NCBI RefSeq assembly: GCF_000021925.1
Contig: NC_011830.1
Span: 1,016,501 to 1,080,500, forward strand
Direction of reading: 5' to 3'
DNA from: Desulfitobacterium hafniense DCB-2
GTDB lineage: Bacteria; Bacillota; Desulfitobacteriia; Desulfitobacteriales; Desulfitobacteriaceae
DNA: 64,000 nt
The notes beneath the pieces were generated by a model. That model saw nothing but the letters and a program-made list of their open reading frames with translations, was not told the DNA's origin and searched no databases. A program made the translations under genes and the position numbers. Positions 33,973 to 42,600 of the stretch are shown one piece after another (the first letter of the stretch is position 1; every line of letters starts with the position of its first letter).

Positions 33973-34359
33973 ATGAAAGCATATATTGGAATTAAGTATC
34001 ATCATGACTGCAGAAATAGGGTTACAATCGAAAAGATAGCTTCGATTCTTGAAGATGCGGGGTATGAGACTAGTTGCATAATCCGTGACAAAGAAAAATG
34101 GGGTTCAGTGACGCTTGCTCCAAACGAACTAATGGAAGCAACTTTCAAAGAAATCGATTCAAGCAATGTAGTTGTAATTGATGTAACCGAAAAAGGTGTC
34201 GGTTTAGGAATAGAGTCGGGATACGCATATGCAAAAGGAATACCAGTGTACATAGTTGCAAAAAAAGGTTCTGAAATGTCAAATACAATGCTCGGAATTT
34301 CAAAGAAAGTGCTTATTTATGAAGAACTTGAAGATATGGTAACAATGTTTAGTAAATAA
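33973..34359 (+). CDS. Nucleoside 2-deoxyribosyltransferase-like protein
   Basis: 128 residues. A Rossmann-like start MKAYIGIKYHHDCRNR, then FKEIDSSNVVVIDVTEKGVG, LGIESGYAYAKGIPVYIVAK: this is the pattern of the NDT/TIR-like nucleoside deoxyribosyltransferase superfamily, where the Glu of GxExGYA is the usual catalytic residue. A ribosome site GGAG is at 33961. It may share a cassette with aadA, since no attC-like site separates them. Its TAA stop is part of AAATAAC, the left core of attC-like site 4. Confidence 0.7.
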   Translation: MKAYIGIKYHHDCRNRVTIEKIASILEDAGYETSCIIRDKEKWGSVTLAPNELMEATFKEIDSSNVVVIDVTEKGVGLGIESGYAYAKGIPVYIVAKKGSEMSNTMLGISKKVLIYEELEDMVTMFSK

Positions 34360-34452
34360 CACACAACAAGGCCAAGTCTTTATTGCCAGGAGTGCCCTTC
34401 GTGTGGTTTGTTGTTTCCGGAATGATCAAGCAATTGTGTAAAAAAGTTATAA
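34354..34452 (+). repeat. attC-like palindrome 4
   Basis: 99 bp. Left core AAATAAC (34354), adjoining stem ACACAA (34361-34366), its complement TTGTGT (34434-34439), a 6-A spacer, and right core GTTATAA (34446). The spacer is present on the right only. It overlaps the stop codon of the upstream gene and ends 17 bases before the next start codon. Confidence 0.5.
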
Positions 34453-34468
34453 GAAAGAGAGGCAGTAG

Positions 34469-34909
34469 ATGGGAATTATAAACGTGCTTAAAAATAAAAA
34501 GATTAAAGTAACTGAAATTCCAAAATGGGGAGCTTTTCTGCGAAAACAGTGGGAAGATAATTTTGCTAATCATTTAAGTGTTGAAGAGAAAAAGAGTATC
34601 TATCTCTGGAATAATAGTGGGATTTGTGGATACTTATGGCATTTGTTTAGCTATGAAAAAAGAGCTTGTCTAAAAAGAGAAGAAGCTGAAAAAGCCTTTA
34701 ATAATGAGCATAAAGGCTCTTGTTATGTTTTTTGGCAACATACAGATTATGCTTTAATTCTTGAGAATGCATATATATTGAATGCTGAGGATTTAGAGGA
34801 CGAATATGATATCTATGTCGTGGATAAAGAGTTTAACTGGACTTATGTGAAAACACATGAAACCTTGTTGTGCGGACCATACTTTGGTCGTAAAGATACC
34901 AAAACCTAA
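34469..34909 (+). CDS. DUF4275-family protein
   Basis: 146 residues with the DUF4275 pattern: W...FANHLS, GYLWHLFSYEKRACLKREEA, CYVFWQHTDYALILENAYIL, EYDIYVVDKEFNWTYVKTHE and GPYF. Soluble, function unknown; common as a stand-alone gene in Bacillus and relatives. AGAGAGGCAG precedes ATG 34469. The 34910-35059 gap that follows contains GATAAC (34956) and GGTTATGAG (35001) but no convincing stem. Confidence 0.75.
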   Translation: MGIINVLKNKKIKVTEIPKWGAFLRKQWEDNFANHLSVEEKKSIYLWNNSGICGYLWHLFSYEKRACLKREEAEKAFNNEHKGSCYVFWQHTDYALILENAYILNAEDLEDEYDIYVVDKEFNWTYVKTHETLLCGPYFGRKDTKT

Positions 34910-35059
34910 ACTGTGTGGAGGCTCTAGGGGCCGCCGTCAGAAGTGCTTGTGTATTAGATAACTGTTTTAGTAAATGCTTGGGGAAGCGATTTGTCGATTG
35001 GTTATGAGCATGATTATTGGTTGCGTGAATAGGAATTTTTTCAGGCAAGGAAGAGGGAA

Positions 35060-35521
35060 ATGTTAAATATTCGTCGAGCTACGGCTTGTGATTGGCAATT
35101 ATTATCGGACATAGCTTATAAGTCCGAGGCCTATTGGGGATATAACTCTGATTATATGGAAAAGTTCAAATCAATGTATCAGGTAACAGAAGAGTTTATA
35201 AGCCATAATGAGACTTATGTTATTGAGGATCATTGTAGTGTGTTTGGTTTTTATGGTCTGTTAGTAAACGATAAAGATAGTTCTTTAGAATACTTCTTTA
35301 TCGAACCCCAAAGCATAGGTAAGGGGTATGGGAAATTATTATGGAATCATTTAGTGAACATTACGTGTAAAAGCTTAGGAGTTCATGAATTGGTAATAGT
35401 AACAAGCCCGCAAGCAAAAGATTTCTATATAAAGTTAGGTGCTAATTCTCTTGGAGAAGTTGAATCATTACTTAAAAAAGGACGTATGATACCTCAATTA
35501 TCATATAAGGTACATAATTAA
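35060..35521 (+). CDS. GNAT-family acetyltransferase
   Basis: 153 residues. The fold is complete: N-terminal IRRATACDWQLLSDIAYKSE, central strand VFGFYGLLV, acetyl-CoA loop IEPQSIGKGYGKLLWNHLVN (R/QxxGxG/A pattern) and C-terminal VTSPQAKDFYIKLGANSLGE. Substrate unknown. AAGAGGG precedes the ATG. It is one of five GNAT genes or remnants in the accessory region. Confidence 0.85.
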   Translation: MLNIRRATACDWQLLSDIAYKSEAYWGYNSDYMEKFKSMYQVTEEFISHNETYVIEDHCSVFGFYGLLVNDKDSSLEYFFIEPQSIGKGYGKLLWNHLVNITCKSLGVHELVIVTSPQAKDFYIKLGANSLGEVESLLKKGRMIPQLSYKVHN

Positions 35522-35600
35522 TTGAGGGCATGTCAACCGTAAGCTTTAGTTTTGGCGGCAGGAGACGTCAGATTAGAAACTTAGACTATGTGAATAGTAT

Positions 35601-35631
35601 AGGATGCTTGGGAACTCTGAGAACGTTATAT
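35601..35631 (+). repeat. attC-like right half 6
   Basis: AGGATGC-TTGGGAA-CTCTGAGAAC then GTTATAT matches the right half of site 2 (AGGATGC-GTCGGGAA-TGCCCAGAAC then GTTATAT) with one gap. Upstream, GGCGGCAGG (35554) and CTTAGA recall the left half of site 2, but the AAC core is lost (TTTTGGC). A decayed sibling of site 2. Confidence 0.5.
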
Positions 35632-35708
35632 TACAGACCATACTAGTGCCGGCTTCCTATGTTCTGTTGATAAATGCAGCTATATTTTATGAAAGGCTGA
35701 GGATCTCA

Positions 35709-36140
35709 ATGATAGTGCGTGACATGATTAAAGAGGATATTCCACAACTGGCTCAATTGTATAAACAATTTTGGGGTGAGGACTCCTCTATTGATACGAT
35801 GTACATACAGTTTAAGAAATTTCAGGGAAATGGTTCTCACCTATTGCTCAGTGCGGTTGAAGACAATCAGCTTGTCGGTTCTGTTATGGGCGTGATCTGC
35901 GAGGAATTGTATGGGGATTGTAAATCATTTTTGGTTCTTGAAAATATGATCGTTGATAAAGATCATAGAAATCGCGGAATTGGCAGGGCGCTGATATCAG
36001 AGCTTGAAAGAAGAGCAGCAGAGAAATGTAACCAGATAATTTTTGTTACTGAAGCGAATAGAATTGATGCCTGTAATTTTTATGAATCTGTAGGGTATAG
36101 ACCGGAAGCATATAAGGGGTTTAAAAAGAAGCTAAAATAG
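35709..36140 (+). CDS. GNAT-family acetyltransferase
   Basis: 143 residues from ATG 35709 (MIVRDMIKEDIPQLAQLYKQ), with ENMIVDKDHRNRGIGRALIS as acetyl-CoA loop and IDACNFYESVGYRPEAYKGF at the end. A longer in-frame extension to 35604 reaches back into the attC-like site and has no ribosome site, so it was rejected. GAGG is 8 bases before the chosen start. Substrate unknown. Confidence 0.83.
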   Translation: MIVRDMIKEDIPQLAQLYKQFWGEDSSIDTMYIQFKKFQGNGSHLLLSAVEDNQLVGSVMGVICEELYGDCKSFLVLENMIVDKDHRNRGIGRALISELERRAAEKCNQIIFVTEANRIDACNFYESVGYRPEAYKGFKKKLK

Positions 36141-36149
36141 TTTAGCTTA

Positions 36150-36202
36150 TTGACATATATAGATTATCGATATACTATACTCATATATAGATCATCTATA
36201 TA
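36150..36202 (+). promoter_or_regulatory. padR promoter with two overlapping 19-bp operators
   Basis: A sigma-A promoter: TTGACA (36150), 17-bp spacer, TACTAT (36173). The spacer holds TATATAGATTATCGATATA (36156-36174). Downstream of the -10 lies TATATAGATCATCTATATA (36184-36202), a perfect palindrome matching the first at 17 of 19 positions. This is a textbook autorepression layout for the PadR protein encoded 15 bases later. Confidence 0.8.
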
Positions 36203-36216
36203 AGGAGGCTGTTCTT

Positions 36217-36564
36217 GTGCCAATTGATAAAAGCCTGTTAACCGGGAGCACCACTATGCTTATCCTAAAACTACTGGAAGAAACGGATATGTATGGATAT
36301 CAAATGATTGAAGAACTAAGCAAAAAATCGCAGAACATATTTGAGTTAAAAGCAGGAACATTGTATCCGCTGCTCCATAGCTTGGAACAAAAAAATATGC
36401 TCATTTCTTACGAAAAAAGCACGACTAATCTGAGGGTGCGCAAGTACTACAGTATTACCAAAACAGGACGCAAGTATTTGGATGAGAAAACAAAAGAGTG
36501 GAAAGTTTATACCTCTGCTGTAAATAATGTCTTGGGAGGTGTAGACGTTGCTACAGTCCAATAA
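36217..36564 (+). CDS. PadR-family transcriptional repressor
   Basis: 115 residues: winged helix (STTMLILKLLEETDMYGYQM, then ELKAGTLYPLLHSLEQ, KYYSITKTGRKYL) and a short dimerisation helix, the small PadR-s2 type. GTG 36217 follows AAGGAGG. It overlaps the downstream HAAS-FtsW gene by 17 bases. PadR regulators paired with HAAS-domain membrane proteins typically respond to envelope stress or antimicrobials. The operator pair at 36150 should mediate autoregulation. Confidence 0.9.
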   Translation: MPIDKSLLTGSTTMLILKLLEETDMYGYQMIEELSKKSQNIFELKAGTLYPLLHSLEQKNMLISYEKSTTNLRVRKYYSITKTGRKYLDEKTKEWKVYTSAVNNVLGGVDVATVQ

Positions 36565-37915
36565 ATTTGCCGATTATTTGGAAACTGTCCGCCAACAGAT
36601 ACGTTGGAAAAGGGCTCAAACCTATGTTTTAGAGGAAATCGAAAACCATTTGGCTGACCAAAAGGATGCTTTTCAAAGAGACGGCCTTGATGAGGAAACG
36701 GCTGCGATCAGGGCTATAGCAGAAATGGGTGATCCGGTAATGGTTGGTGAGCAGCTTGATCGTACGCACAGGCCCCAGCCGGATTGGCCGCTGCTGGCTA
36801 TGACAGCTCTATTGATTATTTTGGGGCTCTCTATTCAGTTCATTATAGGAACGGATATCAATGATGGAATGGAACGGTTCTACAGACAGGTTACTTGGGC
36901 CGGACTGGCTGTGATTGTTTTCTTGGCTGCTTATTTTCTGGACTTTACGATCATAGGGAAATACTCATTGATTATTTATGGGCTGCTCATGGCTATAGCG
37001 TTAGGTGATTATTGGCTTTCCGGTGGCGGGATTTCCGGATATAATACTGCAATTTATCCGCTGTTGCTGTTTCCCACCATTTTTGCCGGGCTTGTGTATA
37101 GGATGCGGAATGAGGGATATTGGGGGCTTGCTTTTTGCGGTGCATTAGCAATTATCCCGATAATTTTAATATCGTTTATGCATTACTTAACGGTTCTTTT
37201 TCTGGTTGGCACTTCCTGCCTTATTATATTAACAGTTGCCGTTGCCAAGGGATGGTTTAGGGTAAGAAAATTATACGCTTTGTTTATGGTGTATTTTCCC
37301 TCTGGGGTCATTTATTCAACTATGTTTTTTACGATGATAAATCAAGAGTACGTTAGAATTAGACTGCAAGCTGCATTGAATCCGTCGTCAGACCCCACAG
37401 GAGCTGGATATATGGCAACTCTTGTTCAAAAGCTGCTGTCGCATTCGCAGTTATTTGGAGAAGGCTTGCCTGTAGGCGATTATGGATACTATCCGATAGC
37501 AAAGATCTTACCTGAAATAAATACTAACTTCCTTTTGACTTACTTGACACATAGGTTTGGCTGGATGTTATTGATCGGTATTTTAGTCATTTTCGCGGTC
37601 TTTATTGTCCGGGCTGTGCTCATGAGTAAGAGACAAAAAAGTGCCCTTGGCCAACTTGTTTCGTTAGCGATTATTTTAACATTTGCGATACAGGTTTTGA
37701 CATATATTGCTTTTAATTTGGGTTTCTTAGTATTTAACCCTGTGTCACTACCTTTTATCTCTTATGGCGGGCGGGCTTTGCTGATTAATACGTGTCTGAT
37801 AGGATTTTTGCTGTCAATATTCCGTACGGGCAGTTTGGTAAGTGATAAGGTTGGGGGAGCGGGAATAAAGGCAGGGCGCTTAATTCAATATGAGGAGCAT
37901 TCCTGTAGTAGTTAA
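36548..37915 (+). CDS. FtsW/RodA/SpoVE-family membrane protein with N-terminal HAAS domain
   Basis: 455 residues. Residues 1-75 form a HAAS/permease-prefix domain (YLETVRQQIRWKRAQTYVLE, ETAAIRAIAEMGDPVMVGEQ). About ten membrane helices of the SEDS glycosyltransferase family follow, with the conserved FGEGLPVGD-like loop and NPVSLPFISYGGRALL near the end (the SEDS PFISYGG motif). Members polymerise peptidoglycan with a partner PBP; none is encoded nearby. TTG 36548 follows GGAGGTG. The IS110-family element begins shortly after the stop. Confidence 0.85.
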   Translation: MLQSNKFADYLETVRQQIRWKRAQTYVLEEIENHLADQKDAFQRDGLDEETAAIRAIAEMGDPVMVGEQLDRTHRPQPDWPLLAMTALLIILGLSIQFIIGTDINDGMERFYRQVTWAGLAVIVFLAAYFLDFTIIGKYSLIIYGLLMAIALGDYWLSGGGISGYNTAIYPLLLFPTIFAGLVYRMRNEGYWGLAFCGALAIIPIILISFMHYLTVLFLVGTSCLIILTVAVAKGWFRVRKLYALFMVYFPSGVIYSTMFFTMINQEYVRIRLQAALNPSSDPTGAGYMATLVQKLLSHSQLFGEGLPVGDYGYYPIAKILPEINTNFLLTYLTHRFGWMLLIGILVIFAVFIVRAVLMSKRQKSALGQLVSLAIILTFAIQVLTYIAFNLGFLVFNPVSLPFISYGGRALLINTCLIGFLLSIFRTGSLVSDKVGGAGIKAGRLIQYEEHSCSS

Positions 37916-37959
37916 AAATGAGCTTTGTCAAAAAGAAGACCTCACGTTACAATTTGAAA

Positions 37960-39540
37960 GGACTGTTGGCCAACAGAATCCAATCAAAATAACGGAGGTC
38001 ATCCCAAATGAATTTTACACAAAACGAGAAACTAAAGCAACTATCCGAAAGAAGTATTGTCATCGGAGTGGACATCGCCAGCGAGCTTCATTACGCAAGG
38101 GCTTTTGACTGGCGAGGAGTCGAGCTGGGCAAGGTATTCAAGTTTGAGAACAGCGCTGAAGGATTCAAGAATCTCTATGCATGGATTGAACGTATAAAAA
38201 GGCAAGCACAAAAGGACAGCATTGTGGTAGGGGCAGAGCCAACCGGCCATTACTGGTTTGGCCTGGCATCATACCTAAAAGAGCAAAACATAAAGTTAGT
38301 ACTCGTAAACCCATTCCATGTAAAGCGTAGTAAGGAGCTTGATGACAACCACCCCAGCAAAACGGATGCTAAGGATCCCAAAACCATCGCTAAGCTGGTC
38401 ATCGAGGGTAGATACAATGAGCCCTATATACCGGAGGGGCTCTATGCAGAACTACGAATAGCGGTGACTTGCAGGGTGCGTATACAAAAGGAAATGAACA
38501 GCATAAAAAATCGTATTCAGCGATGGCTGAAGATCTACTTTCCCGAGCATGAAACTGTGTTTGGAAAGTTTGATGCCACGAGTAGTATGCTCGTGTTGCA
38601 AGTCGCTCCGCTACCTAGGGATATTGAGAGGCTTGGAGTAGAAGGAATAAACCGAATTTGGAGAGACAACAAATTGAGGGCAGTCGGAATGAAAAGGGCT
38701 AAGAGCCTGTATGAGGCTGCTCAGAAGAGTATTGGTTGCACCGAAGGAGAGTCTTGTTCCCGAATGGAAATCCAGCTATTACTCCAAGACTATCACACTA
38801 AAACGGCACAATATCAGGCAGTCACTGAAACCATCGATGGATTGTGCCGCCAGATACCCGAAGTAGCCAAGCTGCTTGAAATCAAGGGTGTAGGCCTTGT
38901 CACCGTGGCAGGTTTTCTCTCTGAAGTTGGGGATATTAAACGCTTTAATTCTCCAAAGCAAATCCAAAAACTCGCAGGGTTGGCCTTGCGAGAGAGTAGC
39001 TCAGGTAAGCACAAAGGGCAAACCACAATCAGCAAGCGAGGCCGAGCGCGGCTGAGGGCGATTCTATTTCAAGCGGTGATGCCGCTCGTCGCCAAAAACG
39101 CAGAGTTCGCAGAGATACACAACTACTATACGACCAGGACCCAAAATCCTCTGAAGAAGAAACAATCGTTAATTGCCTTAAGCTGTAAACTGATCCGGGT
39201 ATTCTACGCCATATTAACAAAGGGTACAGACTACGACCCGAAAAAGCTCATTATGGACATTCATCGTCCGGTTGAGTATTTAGCAGCGTAATAGAAAGAG
39301 AAGTGAAACCATAAAAGAAAACAGTCTGTGGTTAGCGTCACCACAGAAGTGAACAATCCAGGTAACCTAGCAAGACAAAAGAGCTGGTAGTCAGTCGCAT
39401 AAATTTCCATTAGAGCAAGGACTCGGTTGAGGAGCATAACTGACACCCAATCATGGATAGGTGGAACGAAGGAATTTAGGGCAGGTTTATAATCTTGACC
39501 CTGTTAGACATGGGAGGTTTACCACCGTGAGAATAATGGG
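37960..39540 (+). mobile_element. IS110-family insertion sequence (ends approximate)
   Basis: One DEDD transposase with non-coding flanks of about 50 bp on the left and up to 250 bp on the right. IS110 elements lack long inverted repeats and usually leave no target duplication, so the limits are estimates. GGCCAACA occurs on both sides (37969 and 39549) and may mark the junctions. The 39292-39530 non-coding stretch is a plausible site for the structured bridge RNA known in this family (inference). Confidence 0.6.
38008..39291 (+). CDS. IS110-family transposase (DEDD type)
   Basis: 427 residues. The N-terminal DEDD nuclease domain has VIGVDIASELHYARAFDWRG (first Asp), VVGAEPTGHYW (Glu), and KTDAKDPKTIAKLVIEGRY (Asp pair). 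The C-terminal transposase_20 domain has IPEVAKLLEIKGVGLVTVAG, FNSPKQIQKLAGLALRESSSG and RARLRAILFQA with its conserved Ser. Complete and without frameshift. AACGGAGG lies upstream of ATG 38008. Confidence 0.93.
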   Translation: MNFTQNEKLKQLSERSIVIGVDIASELHYARAFDWRGVELGKVFKFENSAEGFKNLYAWIERIKRQAQKDSIVVGAEPTGHYWFGLASYLKEQNIKLVLVNPFHVKRSKELDDNHPSKTDAKDPKTIAKLVIEGRYNEPYIPEGLYAELRIAVTCRVRIQKEMNSIKNRIQRWLKIYFPEHETVFGKFDATSSMLVLQVAPLPRDIERLGVEGINRIWRDNKLRAVGMKRAKSLYEAAQKSIGCTEGESCSRMEIQLLLQDYHTKTAQYQAVTETIDGLCRQIPEVAKLLEIKGVGLVTVAGFLSEVGDIKRFNSPKQIQKLAGLALRESSSGKHKGQTTISKRGRARLRAILFQAVMPLVAKNAEFAEIHNYYTTRTQNPLKKKQSLIALSCKLIRVFYAILTKGTDYDPKKLIMDIHRPVEYLAA

Positions 39541-40029
39541 TTTACAACGGCCAACATATGCCAAATAGCAGACGTTTGCTTTGCCATACCCGAATTCTCT
39601 GAATTAGGCATTCTATGCAAATTCTATCCGTGATGAGCTAGTTTGGTTAGTTAGGAATTCTATGAAAAAGCGAGATATTCAAAGAAAATCCTAAGATATT
39701 ATAGGGATGGAAAGATTATAATCAATCTTAAAGCGGCTCAATAAATCTGGGGAGGCTCTAAAAGTTCGTAAAATCCAGACCTTCATGATAAGAAAGCGGT
39801 AAGTAATAATGGAATTGTCATAATGAGTTGGTTGATAAAATGAGTGAGTACCGCGATAAATAATAGTTGTGACTAATGATGCTGAGCAAGTATTATGGAA
39901 GGTGAAGAGTAACATTTTATAGTTCATTCCATGCTGCCCTGACAGATAAATTCAGTGTTGCTTGGAACATCGTCGCTGAGGAAGCACCAAATTTAAATAG
40001 CGGGCTTCGGACAGGAAGTGCAGCACAGC
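39541..40029. other. Non-coding stretch with gene debris
   Basis: No intact gene. A stop-free piece at 39931-40083 (AALTDKFSVAWNIVAEEAPN) has no start and may be the end of a lost gene. AT-rich upstream sequence has no recognisable motif. GGGGAGGCTCTA at 39749 resembles TGGAGGCTCTA at 34915. Confidence 0.4.
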
Positions 40030-40103
40030 ATACAACAGAGGGTTTGTGGCATCGGGGAATATGCAGATATAATCCGGCGTCGTAGACCCTCAGAACGTTA
40101 TAA
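40030..40103 (+). repeat. attC-like palindrome 7
   Basis: 74 bp. Left core ATACAAC (40030), inner arm GAGGGT (40038-40043), its exact complement ACCCTC (40086-40091), spacer AGAAC (40092-40096), right core GTTATAA (40097). One base separates core and arm on the left, five on the right. The AGAAC-GTTATA end is shared with sites 2 and 6. Confidence 0.6.
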
Positions 40104-40149
40104 GGAATAATCCTATCGGAATGTTCTTTAGGACAGGGGGAATTTTGAA

Positions 40150-40839
40150 ATGGGGAAAAATTTGAAGGGAGCGTTTATATACTTAGGCATTATATTTATA
40201 TCAGTGATCCTGGTGTATAAACTGCCGCAGGATTCATATTCGATGATACAGTATATTGTTAAGCCGATTCGATTTGAAAACTCAGTTCTTAATCTATCCG
40301 GCCTGGTTCCATTAATAATGCTATTTATCGGCATAAGAGGATTGTGTAGGCTGGAGTGGTTTGCAGACAAAAGCAAGTTATTGATAACTATCATTGTGCT
40401 TATACTGGTAATGCCTGCAATGAGGGGAACGCTGGATATAGCAAAAACAATCTATCTATCAAACCTAAATAACGAAATGAGGTCTATAGATTTTAAGGAT
40501 ATCGACATTGAAATTTCAAGCATAACAGATCATGACGTTACACTGAATATAAAGTTGGAACTAACCGATTATAGAGAAGACATGAGCGATTTTCAAATCA
40601 GAATGTATCTGCCTGACTCATGGACGGTCTATTTTGATAAAGAATTTATTGATTTTGACGAATCATATAAATCGTTTGGCCGCAGGAGACCCATAATCGT
40701 TGATAAAGAGATTTCGGTTCAATTAGCCGATGGCATCACCAGAGATAACGTCTTTGATTCTCAATGGTATTGGGAAACCTTTGAATTTGAGCTTTTTAAT
40801 AATATAGACTCTTCAAAGCTTATCTATCATGGTACATAA
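40150..40839 (+). CDS. Membrane protein of unknown function
   Basis: 229 residues: three hydrophobic helices in the first 100 residues (GAFIYLGIIFISVILVY, LNLSGLVPLIMLFIGIRG, LLITIIVLILVMPAM), then about 125 residues of likely extracytoplasmic beta structure (DIEISSITDHDVTLNIKLEL). No family recognised. GGGGGAATTTTG precedes ATG 40150, 46 bases after attC-like site 7. IS1182 copy B is inserted 80 bases after its stop, probably within or near the cassette's own site (CCTTATAAGACAGAGC at 40851 looks like a truncated left core). Confidence 0.6.
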   Translation: MGKNLKGAFIYLGIIFISVILVYKLPQDSYSMIQYIVKPIRFENSVLNLSGLVPLIMLFIGIRGLCRLEWFADKSKLLITIIVLILVMPAMRGTLDIAKTIYLSNLNNEMRSIDFKDIDIEISSITDHDVTLNIKLELTDYREDMSDFQIRMYLPDSWTVYFDKEFIDFDESYKSFGRRRPIIVDKEISVQLADGITRDNVFDSQWYWETFEFELFNNIDSSKLIYHGT

Positions 40840-40919
40840 AGGGCGATCACGCCTTATAAGACAGAGCGCCTGCGACTGGAGAATGATGAATGTGGTTGGA
40901 ACGAATAAAGTATTTAACT

Positions 40920-42486
40920 GAATTAGTTTCATAACTTGAACCCATTGATATTTCTACTTTTTTTGACAACTAAAAAAGGAGTACCTCCCCAACATCTCGA
41001 AATTGTAGTCGTCCAAAACACAAACACCGAGAGGTGGGAAAGGAGTACTCCCTGATGTTTAATATTCGCCAAGAACGTCTATTTTCCTTGGAGGAAATTT
41101 TAGAAACTTCTCCAAGAGATTCATATTCTCTAATTCTTGGGTCTTTGGACATTATTCCTTTACTCAATGCAGTTTCTAAAAAGGCTATCTTTGGAGCCCC
41201 AACTCAACTAAACTATTCTGCTATGATCTACTCATTAATCATTCGAGTAATTGAAAGAATCCCTACAATTAAGGATTTGCGTAAGCGGTTAAAGAACAGC
41301 TTAGAGTTTCGATTCGACTGTGGATTCACTCTTGCTGACTCTGTTCCTAGTGAAGCATCCTATTGCCGGATGATTAAGAAAATCCAAGATTCCTCTGCCT
41401 TGGCAAATTCTCAGGATGATTTGGTGCTTCAGGCATTCAAAGAAGGGTTTATCGGTCCGAAATGTGCTGTTGCAATCGATGCTACCCATATCGAAGCCAG
41501 AGATCGCAAGCCTGAAAAAAAGAAGGAAAAAACAGTGGTTGAGCAAGCTCCCAAAAAGCGTGGTCGAAAGCCCAAAGCAGAACGCGAGGCTTGGCTCAAA
41601 GAACAGGAGGAGCTAGAAAAGAATCGCCCCATATTTGAAAAGAAGATTGAAGATCAACTTCCCTACAGCTTTACAGAATTAGTACAACACATCCCACTTG
41701 ATCCTCAATGGGGTATTAAGAAGAATTCAGAAGGTAAAAACGTGTTCTGGTATGGCTTCAAAGGGCACCTCCTTGTCGATTGTAAGGGCCAATACGTTTT
41801 AAGCTCCTTACTCTCTTCGGGGAATATAAATGACGGAAAAATGGCCATTCCTCTAATTAAAGCTCTGAGTGAAAAGCACCCTTATTTGAACCCCTCCCAT
41901 ATCCTTGCGGATGCAGGATATGACTATGCTCCAATTTACGAGCAAGCTAGAAGTATAGGAGCACAAGCGCTGATTGATTACAATCGACGAAATGAGCAAC
42001 TTCCAGAGGGCAAAGATAAATATTTTCGTCCAATATGCCAGAAGGGTTATTCATACCGCTACGACAGCTATGATCCATGCTATGACACTGTAAAATATAC
42101 TCAACCCAAGGAATGCAAGGAGTGTTCACTTAGGGAAAGCAATACCTGTCAAAGGGTGTTTAAGATGAAGGTTTCATCAGATCCTAGAAAATACACTGTA
42201 CCAGCTAGGGGAAGTGACCGTTACTTTGAACTTTACAAACAACGAACTGCTGTAGAGCGAGTCAATGCGTATCTCAAGGAGTATTTCCAGCTCAACAATA
42301 TCCGTCATCGTGGAAAACGTGCCCAAGTAGATTTTCAGTTTTCAATCTTGGCCTATACCCTATGCAAATTAGCTGTCGATCGCCTAAATAAGTCAACGAG
42401 TATGGCCGCTTAGTTTTTTAAAAAACGGAAATTCCGAAATTCTGTTAGTCTGTTTTATTTTCGGACTAACATTATGAAATTAACTC
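40920..42486 (+). mobile_element. IS1182-family insertion sequence, copy B
   Basis: 1567 bp, ends GAATTAGTTTCATAAC (left) and the complement of GAGTTAATTTCATAATG (right), flanked by a 4-bp duplication AACT (40916-40919 and 42487-42490). Copy C at 50580 is the same element in opposite orientation; the encoded proteins are identical and the terminal sequences compared by eye are identical. Confidence 0.93.
41055..42413 (+). CDS. IS1182-family transposase (copy B)
   Basis: 452 residues, start MFNIRQERL as in copy A. DDE motifs AIDATHIEAR, DAGYDY and TAVERVNAYLKEYF are intact. Residue differences from copy A are scattered (for example SLDIIPLLNAVSK against PLDINPLLEAVSK). An in-frame ATG 7 codons earlier lies in the hairpin leader and was not chosen. 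Confidence 0.93.
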   Translation: MFNIRQERLFSLEEILETSPRDSYSLILGSLDIIPLLNAVSKKAIFGAPTQLNYSAMIYSLIIRVIERIPTIKDLRKRLKNSLEFRFDCGFTLADSVPSEASYCRMIKKIQDSSALANSQDDLVLQAFKEGFIGPKCAVAIDATHIEARDRKPEKKKEKTVVEQAPKKRGRKPKAEREAWLKEQEELEKNRPIFEKKIEDQLPYSFTELVQHIPLDPQWGIKKNSEGKNVFWYGFKGHLLVDCKGQYVLSSLLSSGNINDGKMAIPLIKALSEKHPYLNPSHILADAGYDYAPIYEQARSIGAQALIDYNRRNEQLPEGKDKYFRPICQKGYSYRYDSYDPCYDTVKYTQPKECKECSLRESNTCQRVFKMKVSSDPRKYTVPARGSDRYFELYKQRTAVERVNAYLKEYFQLNNIRHRGKRAQVDFQFSILAYTLCKLAVDRLNKSTSMAA

Positions 42487-42498
42487 AACTATTAAGGT

Positions 42499-42519
42499 TA
42501 TTCAACCATAGGTTGAATA
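42499..42519 (+). promoter_or_regulatory. Perfect palindrome TATTCAACC-ATA-GGTTGAATA
   Basis: A 21-bp perfect inverted repeat with a 3-base centre, 81 bases before the XRE-methyltransferase gene. Likely the operator of that HTH protein or of a MerR-like regulator elsewhere. Confidence 0.5.
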
Positions 42520-42600
42520 GATAGGATTTTCAACTGTGGAGTTATTGAATCGCTCCTTTCCGAACAATAAAATAAGTCCTGTAGAGAGGAGCGTGAAAGC

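Noticed and set aside
34910..35059. attC-like site between the DUF4275 gene and the GNAT gene (GATAAC at 34956, GGTTATGAG at 35001)
   Set aside because: Only the cores can be matched; no inner stem was found, so it was not listed.
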